Source: an uncultured Gemmatimonadota bacterium (GTDB lineage: Bacteria > Gemmatimonadota > Gemmatimonadetes > Gemmatimonadales > Gemmatimonadaceae). Taken from it: a stretch of 7,247 nucleotides of DNA. Position 1 is the stretch's first letter. Each line of letters opens with the position of its first letter. Made by a program: the position numbers and the translations under genes. A model generated the notes under the pieces. It made no database searches. It saw only the letters and a program-made list of their open reading frames with translations, and was not told the origin of the DNA. Of the stretch, positions 1-4,487 are shown one piece after another. The stretch is from positions 1-7,247 of the forward strand of contig CAMLIU010000074.1 in the NCBI GenBank assembly GCA_946479995.1, read 5' to 3'.

Positions 1-121
1 GCGTCTTGAAGCCGTCCATCGCGATCGCCGAAAAGTGGACGAACACGTCCTCGCCTCCTTCCTGCTCGATGAAGCCGTAGCCCTTGGCGTCATTGAACCA
101 CTTCACTTTCCCTCTGGCCAT
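1..121 (-). CDS. csp: Cold-shock protein (CspA family), N-terminal 40 residues; cut by window edge
   Basis: The product is a small single-stranded nucleic-acid-binding OB-fold protein. In this family it acts as an RNA chaperone that melts secondary structure in mRNA. The visible N-terminus reads [20 protein letters not shown] and continues with DVFVHFSAI. This contains both RNA-binding signatures, RNP1 (KGYGFI, residues 13-18) and RNP2 (VFVHF, residues 26-30), plus the conserved KWFN of strand 1. The family is usually 65-75 residues, so a little over half is seen and the rest lies left of the window. The ATG is well supported: GGAGG lies 9 nt upstream and a near-consensus promoter lies further up. 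It is divergent from the Ser/Thr kinase gene, with 154 bp between the starts. Whether it is cold-induced or constitutive cannot be told from the sequence; the family includes both. Confidence 0.96.
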   Translation of the reverse strand, partial: MARGKVKWFNDAKGYGFIEQEGGEDVFVHFSAIAMDGFKT

Positions 122-130
122 TGCGAGCTG

Positions 131-135
131 CCTCC
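131..135 (-). promoter_or_regulatory. Strong Shine-Dalgarno site of the csp gene
   Basis: On the minus strand GGAGG is followed by 9 nt and then the ATG at 121. It is one of only two convincing ribosome-binding sites in the window; the other is on the AraC-type gene. It fixes the csp start. Confidence 0.85.
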
Positions 136-192
136 AACGGAGTGAATCGACCTGCACTGCGGTGCCGGGCGCGCCGTCCGGTGCGCGGCGCC

Positions 193-221
193 TATATAGG
201 AGCGCCTTGCGCATTTGTCAA
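193..221 (-). promoter_or_regulatory. Near-consensus housekeeping-sigma promoter of csp
   Basis: Reading the minus strand, TTGACA (221-216) is followed by exactly 17 nt and then TATATA (198-193). The -35 is a perfect sigma70-type hexamer and the -10 matches TATAAT at five of six positions. In such GC-rich DNA this is very unlikely by chance. Transcription would start near 186, giving a leader of about 65 nt before the ATG. The leader contains a small GCAC/GTGC stem with a 4-nt loop (154-165). Long leaders are common on cold-shock mRNAs, but the sequence alone does not prove thermal control. The -10 sits inside the palindrome CCTATATAGG (191-200). Confidence 0.85.
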
Positions 222-242
222 GCAAGCGGCCGGACTTGCTTG
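219..242. repeat. Perfect 8-bp inverted repeat between the csp and kinase promoters
   Basis: CAAGCAAG (219-226) and CTTGCTTG (235-242) are exact reverse complements separated by 8 bp (CGGCCGGA). The left arm overlaps the csp -35 hexamer by 3 bp. The right arm overlaps the candidate kinase -35 by 3 bp. The two half-site centres are about 16 bp apart, which would suit a dimeric DNA-binding protein that covers both promoters. It could instead form a hairpin in RNA, but neither expected transcript would contain it, which favours a DNA operator. Confidence 0.5.
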
Positions 243-269
243 CCACCCCGTACCGGCACGCGTTAGGTT
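240..269 (+). promoter_or_regulatory. Candidate promoter of the Ser/Thr kinase; predicts a leaderless mRNA
   Basis: TTGCCA (240-245, five of six to TTGACA) is followed by 18 nt and TAGGTT (264-269). The latter fits TATAAT at only three positions but matches the TANNNT pattern typical of leaderless bacterial genes. Six nucleotides separate it from the GTG at 276, so transcription would begin at or very near the start codon. This agrees with the lack of a Shine-Dalgarno site there. The spacing and weak -10 keep this tentative. Confidence 0.4.
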
Positions 270-275
270 CGCCCC

Positions 276-1181
276 GTGCCGAAAGAGATGCTGGTCGGAC
301 AGACCCTCGCGGGCTACATCATCCGCAGTGAGATCGGGGAAGGGGGGACGTCGTCCGTCTTCCGCGCCGAACATCCGACCCATGGGGTCGTGGCGGTGAA
401 GGTGCTGCGCGAGAAGCTTCGCCAGGACAAGACGGCCGTCGCGCGCTTCGTGCGCGAGGCACGCTACGGGGAGCGGGTCCGGCATCCCAACGTGGTGCAG
501 ACGCTCGAGGTGGGAGAAGCGCGCCCGGGCATGCACTTCCTCGCCATCGAGTGGGCGGCCGGCGAGCTGCTCGAGAAGTACGTGAAGGCGCATGCGCCAC
601 TGCCGCCGGACGAGGTCATCACGATCGTCTCGCAGATCGCCGCCGCGGTGCAGGCGGCGCACGCCGTGGGCATCGTGCACCGCGACCTCAAGCCGGACAA
701 CGTGATGTACGACCCGTCGAGCCGGCAGGTGAAGCTGCTCGACTTCGGCATCGCCACCGACACCGACATCGCACCCGAGGAGCGGCTCACCCGCGCCGGC
801 TTCTTCGTCGGCACGCTCATGTACGTCGCGCCCGAGGCGCTGTCGGGGGAGCTGGTGTCGCCGGCCGCGGACCAGTACAGCCTGGCAACGATCGCCTATC
901 TCATGCTCACCGGGTGTCTCCCCTTCACGGCGAAGACACCGCGCGAGATGTTCTCGCAGCTGCTCTCGCAGCCGCCCATCCCGCTCAACGAAGCGCGGCC
1001 CGGCCTCCGCTTCGCGGCCGGGGTGGAGCAGGTGATCATGCGGGGCCTGAGCAAGGATCCGCGCCAGCGCTTTCCCGATACGGTCGCCTTCGCCGACGCC
1101 CTGCGCAACGCGCTCGAGCACCCGGAGTCGACACAGGCGCCCGGGCTCCTGTCACGCGTCAAGTCGATCTTCAAGCGCTGA
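276..1181 (+). CDS. Hanks-type serine/threonine protein kinase, soluble, 301 aa
   Basis: The protein transfers the ATP gamma-phosphate to Ser/Thr of target proteins in the cytoplasm; targets are unknown. The whole catalytic domain is present: glycine-rich loop GEGGTSSVF (21-29), AVK lysine K42, likely helix-C glutamate E61, catalytic loop HRDLKPDN (135-142, base D137), DFG magnesium site (156-158), activation-segment end GTLMYVAPE (179-187), D199 of subdomain IX, and R265 of subdomain XI in DPRQRF. All catalytic residues are intact, so it should be active. Unlike PknB-type kinases it has no transmembrane segment, PASTA repeat or other sensor domain. Only about 30 residues follow the domain, ending in a basic, possibly amphipathic LLSRVKSIFKR. 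The usual GTPxY of bacterial kinases is GTLMY here. Start: the GTG at 276 has no Shine-Dalgarno but fits a leaderless promoter; the ATG at 288 is an alternative and keeps the domain. It converges on the histidine kinase gene with only 24 bp between the stops (1182-1205), which show no hairpin-plus-T-tract terminator. Confidence 0.95.
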   Translation: MPKEMLVGQTLAGYIIRSEIGEGGTSSVFRAEHPTHGVVAVKVLREKLRQDKTAVARFVREARYGERVRHPNVVQTLEVGEARPGMHFLAIEWAAGELLEKYVKAHAPLPPDEVITIVSQIAAAVQAAHAVGIVHRDLKPDNVMYDPSSRQVKLLDFGIATDTDIAPEERLTRAGFFVGTLMYVAPEALSGELVSPAADQYSLATIAYLMLTGCLPFTAKTPREMFSQLLSQPPIPLNEARPGLRFAAGVEQVIMRGLSKDPRQRFPDTVAFADALRNALEHPESTQAPGLLSRVKSIFKR

Positions 1182-1205
1182 ACGCGCCGCACCCGCGCGC
1201 GACAC

Positions 1206-3011
1206 TCATCCGGTCGCGGTGTCCACGGCCGGCGTGCCAACCGTCGGCGTCCCGCCGGAGGGGCTGCGCTCGCGATTGAGGTCAGCCGGGTTCACCGGGA
1301 GCCACACGGTGAACGTCGAGCCACGCCCCACTTCGCTTTCCACGCTCACGTCACCGCCGAGGAGCCGCGCGAGCCGCCGCGAGATGGCGAGACCGAGGCC
1401 AGTGCCGCGCTGCATCGAGTCACCCCGCGGCCCCGCATTCACCTGCTCGAACTCGTCGAAAATCCGCTCCAGGTCGGACGGTGCGATACCGACCCCGCTG
1501 TCGACGACCTGCAGCACGACCCACGTCCCGCTCCGCGGCGCGCGCGCGAGCAGGCTCCGCGCACCCGGATCGTCGGCGCCGATGACGGACGACCGGGTCG
1601 GCGTCAGATGGGCATTGCTGCCCGGCGGACCGCCGAGCAGGCGGGCACGCACGCTCACCGTTCCCGACGGTGTGTACTTCACGGCATTGCCGATGAGGTT
1701 GATGAGGATCTGCCGCAGGTGAGTGGGGTCGGTCCGCACGCGCGGAAGCGACGCGCCGACGGTGATCGAGAAGGCGAGTCCCTTCTCGCTCACCAGCGAC
1801 TCGAGCTCGCTCGCCACGTTGAGCACGAAGGGGCGCAGCACGATCGTTTCCGGGTGCACTTCCAGCCGGCCCGCCGCGATCTTGGCGATGTCGAGCACCT
1901 GGTCCACCAGGTGCCGCAGGTGCGTCGCTGACGCGGCGATACGGTCCACCGGCGGGATCTGCCGCGGGGACAGGTCGCCGTAGAACCCGTCGCGCAGCAG
2001 TTCCACGAAGCCGACGATGGCGTTGAGCGGGGTGCGCAGCTCGTGCGACACGTTGGCGAGGAATTCACTCTTCGCCTGGTTCGCGCGCTTCACGTCGCTG
2101 TAGAGCCGCTCCAGCTCCATGGAGCGCCCCGCCACCTGCAGCGCGCGCTGCTGCTCGCGGAACAACCCGATTGCCAGCAGCAGCACGCCAAGCCCCCCGA
2201 AGACCCACAGTCCCCACCGGAGCGCCGGCGAGGTGAGTGCATGCGACGCCACGACGCGCCAGGTGCCGCCATCCGGCAGACGCACGATCGGTGAGCCGCC
2301 GGCACCCATGTGTGTCGGCCCGGATTCCGCCGAGCCGAGCTGCACCAGGGTATCACGCCCCGAGAGCACCAGCAGCGAGCGGCGCGTCGCCGGCTGCACG
2401 CGACCGAGCAGCGAGCGCAGCGAATCCGCATCCACCACGATGCCGACCGCACCGATGGCGACGCCGGCCGGTGAGCGAAGCTCGCGCGTGAAGGAGATCA
2501 GTCGGCCGGCCGCGCTGTCGCGGCGCACGGCGACGGTGGTCGTGCCAGCCGCAGCGCGGCGGCGGCGGACGCGCTCGACCACCGCGGCTGCCAGGCGATC
2601 GTCGGGCGGCGCGCCGTGCCCGCCAGCGTGCAGCTGGATCCGCCCCGCGCTGTCGACGAGCCACATGCCGCGCACTGCGGGAGAGGCGGCAACGAGCGAA
2701 TCTACCGCCGCTCGAACGATGGCGCTGTCGCCGGGAGGTTCCAGTTCGGCGATCTCGGCGATACGATCCAGCAGCACGGTATGCGCCGACACGAAGGCTT
2801 CAGCCAGCAATGCGGCCGAGCTCGCGTCCGTCCGTGCCCGCTCTCCTGTCGCACCTGATTGCGCCCGGTCGAGCAGCAGCAGCGCCGCCAGCACCACCAG
2901 AAAGACCGCCCCGACGAAGCGTGACAGCAGGCCAAGGCCTACACGCTCGCCCTCGCCGGGGCCAATGAACTGTCCGTCCCTGTTCGTTCCGTTACCGTCT
3001 GCCACTCGCAT
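1206..3011 (-). CDS. Membrane sensor histidine kinase, 601 aa, no receiver domain
   Basis: The likely role is autophosphorylation on histidine and phosphate transfer to a response regulator, which is not in this window. Order of parts: hydrophilic leader 1-27; transmembrane helix about 31-48; extracytoplasmic sensor about 49-263; second helix about 264-284; short linker helix; HisKA domain with SHELRTPLNAIVGF (acceptor H323); HATPase domain with N-box N438/N442, G1 box DSGVGI (504-509), F-box around F518-F521 and G2 box GTGLGL (536-541). The sensor has two segments resembling Cache/PDC folds (GMWLVDSAGRI at 115-125; VAIGAVGIVVDAD at 184-196), so a dCache-like ligand domain is inferred, not shown. 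An extra stretch of about 35 residues (459-495) sits inside the ATPase domain between the N and G1 boxes. A hydrophilic tail follows 575. The ATG at 3011 is the first in-frame start (TGA four codons upstream) but overlaps the pyrE ATG; GTG at codon 3 is an alternative. No strong Shine-Dalgarno is seen. Confidence 0.95.
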   Translation of the reverse strand: MRVADGNGTNRDGQFIGPGEGERVGLGLLSRFVGAVFLVVLAALLLLDRAQSGATGERARTDASSAALLAEAFVSAHTVLLDRIAEIAELEPPGDSAIVRAAVDSLVAASPAVRGMWLVDSAGRIQLHAGGHGAPPDDRLAAAVVERVRRRRAAAGTTTVAVRRDSAAGRLISFTRELRSPAGVAIGAVGIVVDADSLRSLLGRVQPATRRSLLVLSGRDTLVQLGSAESGPTHMGAGGSPIVRLPDGGTWRVVASHALTSPALRWGLWVFGGLGVLLLAIGLFREQQRALQVAGRSMELERLYSDVKRANQAKSEFLANVSHELRTPLNAIVGFVELLRDGFYGDLSPRQIPPVDRIAASATHLRHLVDQVLDIAKIAAGRLEVHPETIVLRPFVLNVASELESLVSEKGLAFSITVGASLPRVRTDPTHLRQILINLIGNAVKYTPSGTVSVRARLLGGPPGSNAHLTPTRSSVIGADDPGARSLLARAPRSGTWVVLQVVDSGVGIAPSDLERIFDEFEQVNAGPRGDSMQRGTGLGLAISRRLARLLGGDVSVESEVGRGSTFTVWLPVNPADLNRERSPSGGTPTVGTPAVDTATG

Positions 3012-3579
3012 GCCCGATCACGACCGTCTGCTCACGCTGCTCGCCGAACGTTCCGCGCGGCGCGGAAACTTCACGCTCGCATCTGGGCGACAGTCCACCT
3101 TATACATCGACGCACGGCTCACCACAATGAGTCCCGATGGCCTCGCGCTCATCGGCCCACTCGGCGTGTCGGCGCTTAACGCCGCCGGCTGGAAGGTGGA
3201 CGCCGTGGGTGGACTCACTCTCGGTGCCGACCCGGTGAGCTATGCGATCGCCTACGCGAGTGCGCTCGCCGGCACGCCGATCCGCGCCTTTACCGTGCGC
3301 AAGGAAGCCAAGGCGCACGGCACCGGTCGCCTGATCGAGGGTCCGTTCCGCGAAGGCGATCGCGTCGCGGTGGTGGAGGACGTCATCACCACCGGCGGGT
3401 CCGCGCTGCGCGCCGTGCAGGCGGTACGCGACGCCGGCGGTCAGGTGGCCGGCGTCCTCGCCCTCGTGGACCGCGAGGAAGGAGGACGGGAAGCGCTAGA
3501 AGGAGCCGGCCTGCCGGTCATCGCGCTCGCGCGCGCGCGCGACATCGTCGCGCGGCTCGCCGCCACCACGGGCGGTTGA
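3010..3579 (+). CDS. pyrE: Orotate phosphoribosyltransferase (EC 2.4.2.10), 189 aa
   Basis: This enzyme joins orotate and PRPP to make orotidine 5'-monophosphate and pyrophosphate, the fifth step of de novo pyrimidine synthesis in the cytoplasm. The PRPP-binding loop is clear (VVEDVITTGGSA, 121-132), as is the catalytic flexible loop VRKEAKAHGTGRLIEG (96-111), with R97, K98, K101 and H103 in the usual places. The N-terminal block FTLASGRQSTLYIDAR (21-36) is typical of the family, and the length is normal for a free-standing enzyme. The open frame continues far upstream on this strand, but that part is antisense to the histidine kinase; family homology begins right after the ATG at 3010. There is no Shine-Dalgarno site. 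No other pyrimidine gene is nearby, so it is not in a pyr operon here. Codon 31 is TTA, an uncommon choice in such GC-rich DNA. Its last 84 bp overlap the convergent gene on the other strand. Confidence 0.96.
   Translation: MPDHDRLLTLLAERSARRGNFTLASGRQSTLYIDARLTTMSPDGLALIGPLGVSALNAAGWKVDAVGGLTLGADPVSYAIAYASALAGTPIRAFTVRKEAKAHGTGRLIEGPFREGDRVAVVEDVITTGGSALRAVQAVRDAGGQVAGVLALVDREEGGREALEGAGLPVIALARARDIVARLAATTGG
3099..3127 (-). promoter_or_regulatory. Candidate histidine-kinase promoter inside the pyrE coding region
   Basis: On the minus strand TTGTGG (3127-3122) lies 17 nt before TATAAG (3104-3099). The -10 matches TATAAT at five of six positions and the -35 matches TTGACA at three of six or slightly better in its TTG core. 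Transcription would start near 3092, giving a leader of about 80 nt to the kinase ATG at 3011. The TATAAG falls across pyrE codons 31-32 (TTA TAC). Since the kinase start abuts pyrE, its promoter has to lie within pyrE. Unproven, but the best candidate seen. Confidence 0.4.
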
Positions 3580-4377
3580 CGCCGGCTCGGAGGCGCGAAG
3601 GTCCGGCGTCGGCAGCAGGCACGCCGCCGAGTCGCTGAGTCGCTCGACGATCAGCTGGTCGAGCAGCGCGACGTTTCGCTCGATCATCGCCGGAAAGCGG
3701 GGACTTCGCCGCGCCTCTTCGGGCACCGATTCGTCCGCCATGAGCGACAACGCACTGCGGATCGTTCCCACCGGATTGCGCAGGTCGTGACGCAGGCGGC
3801 GAAACCGCTCCCGCAGCACGTGGTCGCCCGCCTCGAGGAAGCCGCGCGTCGCGTCCGCCCCGAACCGCTCCGCTGCGTCCTGAAGCTCGCGACAGACGCG
3901 CACTGCCTCCCGCGGCACGACACGCTCTCCACCGCCGACAACCACGTCCTCCACCACATCAAGGCAGGAGGTCGTGAGCCGCTGCACCGCCCGAAGGAGC
4001 GCCGGCAGCGTGACTCCCTGGGCGAAGGCCGAGGCCCCGAGGGCGAACCCGCGGGCCGCTGCATCCCGACGAGCATCCTCGGGCGCAAGAAGCGTAGCGG
4101 CGAGCACGCGCACCAGGCCGGACGCGGACTCGCGTGGGGCCGGGTCTGGTGACGTCCGTGCGTCCTCGACTGTCGATATGGTTGCGTCCGACCACAGCGC
4201 GCGTGCGTCCTCCCACCAGCGTGCAGCGATGTCGTCGGCACGCTGCTCCAGCACCGCTGTCACCTCGATCCGCAGCGCGGAGCTCCCGGCATGTTCGGGC
4301 GACCGGCGTGCCGGAGCAGGCGACGGCGGCACGAAGGGCAGCGAGACTTCACGTTCGATGGTCACGGCGCCGTGCAT
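3496..4377 (-). CDS. Soluble RsbRD-N-like / HisKA (DHp) protein lacking an ATPase domain, 293 aa
   Basis: The C-terminal half carries a histidine-kinase dimerisation and phosphoacceptor helix: FRRLRHDLRNPVGTIRSAL (192-210) has an H-box with acceptor H197, and a second helix follows at about 227-247. No N, G1, F or G2 box follows. The tail (about 251-293) is Ala/Arg/Asp-rich and low in complexity, and downstream DNA is pyrE, so an ATPase domain has not been lost by a nearby frameshift. Residues about 36-185 are all-helical, with VLEQRADDIAARWWEDAR (42-59) and ALGASAFAQGVTLPALLRA (112-130), resembling the RsbRD N-terminal family found in stressosome-type and sensor proteins. There is no transmembrane segment. 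It may act as a phosphotransfer protein or as a partner of another kinase; its function is inferred. The ATG at 4377 has only a weak ribosome site; GTG at codon 5 is an alternative. Residues 267-293 are antisense to the pyrE end. Confidence 0.82.
   Translation of the reverse strand: MHGAVTIEREVSLPFVPPSPAPARRSPEHAGSSALRIEVTAVLEQRADDIAARWWEDARALWSDATISTVEDARTSPDPAPRESASGLVRVLAATLLAPEDARRDAAARGFALGASAFAQGVTLPALLRAVQRLTTSCLDVVEDVVVGGGERVVPREAVRVCRELQDAAERFGADATRGFLEAGDHVLRERFRRLRHDLRNPVGTIRSALSLMADESVPEEARRSPRFPAMIERNVALLDQLIVERLSDSAACLLPTPDLRASEPASTARGGGEPRDDVARARERDDRQAGSF
3528..3554. repeat. Alternating (CG)7 tract leading into a perfect 8-bp hairpin
   Basis: Positions 3528-3541 are an unbroken CG alternation of 14 nt. 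Positions 3536-3543 (CGCGCGAC) and 3547-3554 (GTCGCGCG) pair perfectly around an ATC loop. Both lie in the antisense overlap of pyrE and the HisKA-domain gene, 25 bp before the pyrE stop. There is no T-tract on either side, so it is not a classical intrinsic terminator, but it could slow polymerase or protect 3' ends. The CG tract is prone to slippage, which would shift both frames. Confidence 0.6.
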
Positions 4378-4487
4378 TGCACCAAGCTTGCCAAGCGGCC
4401 GAGTGCCATTGGCCGGCCCTGAACACCGTTCGCGCTTGACCCCCGCGTCCGCGCGGCCGACCTTCGTGTTCCCGCCTCACTCCCCGC
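4378..4487. other. Divergent intergenic region between the HisKA-domain gene and the chemoreceptor
   Basis: These 110 bp must hold promoters for both flanking genes, but no convincing pair of hexamers is visible. TTGACC (4436-4441) is a fair -35 for the chemoreceptor but lacks a -10 at 16-18 bp. The segment holds the palindrome CAAGCTTG (4383-4390) and a GCTTG-C-CAAGC dyad (4386-4396). It also has a 10-mer CAAGCGGCCG (4392-4401) that occurs again between the csp and kinase genes (223-232). Confidence 0.45.

Noticed and set aside
192..1121. Long open frame (309 codons) on the minus strand
   Set aside because: It is antisense to the Ser/Thr kinase, rich in Arg/His/Glu with no recognisable domain, and covers the csp promoter. 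It is typical of GC-rich third-position bias.
1182..1205. Terminator between the Ser/Thr kinase and histidine kinase stops
   Set aside because: The 24 bp are GC-rich but form no clear stem and have no T-tract on either strand.
2970..2998. Possible pyrE promoter with TACCGT as -10
   Set aside because: It fits only TANNNT, with a poor -35 (three of six), so it cannot be separated from chance.
2119..3009. Upstream in-frame extension of pyrE by 297 codons
   Set aside because: It is antisense to the histidine kinase, Ser/Arg/Pro-rich without domains, and PyrE family similarity begins at the ATG at 3010.
4436..4465. Possible sigma70 or flagellar sigma28 promoter for the chemoreceptor (TTGACC; GCCGACC)
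   Set aside because: No -10 hexamer lies at the right distance from TTGACC, and GCCGACC matches only the first five bases of the sigma28 -10 with no TAAA-like -35.
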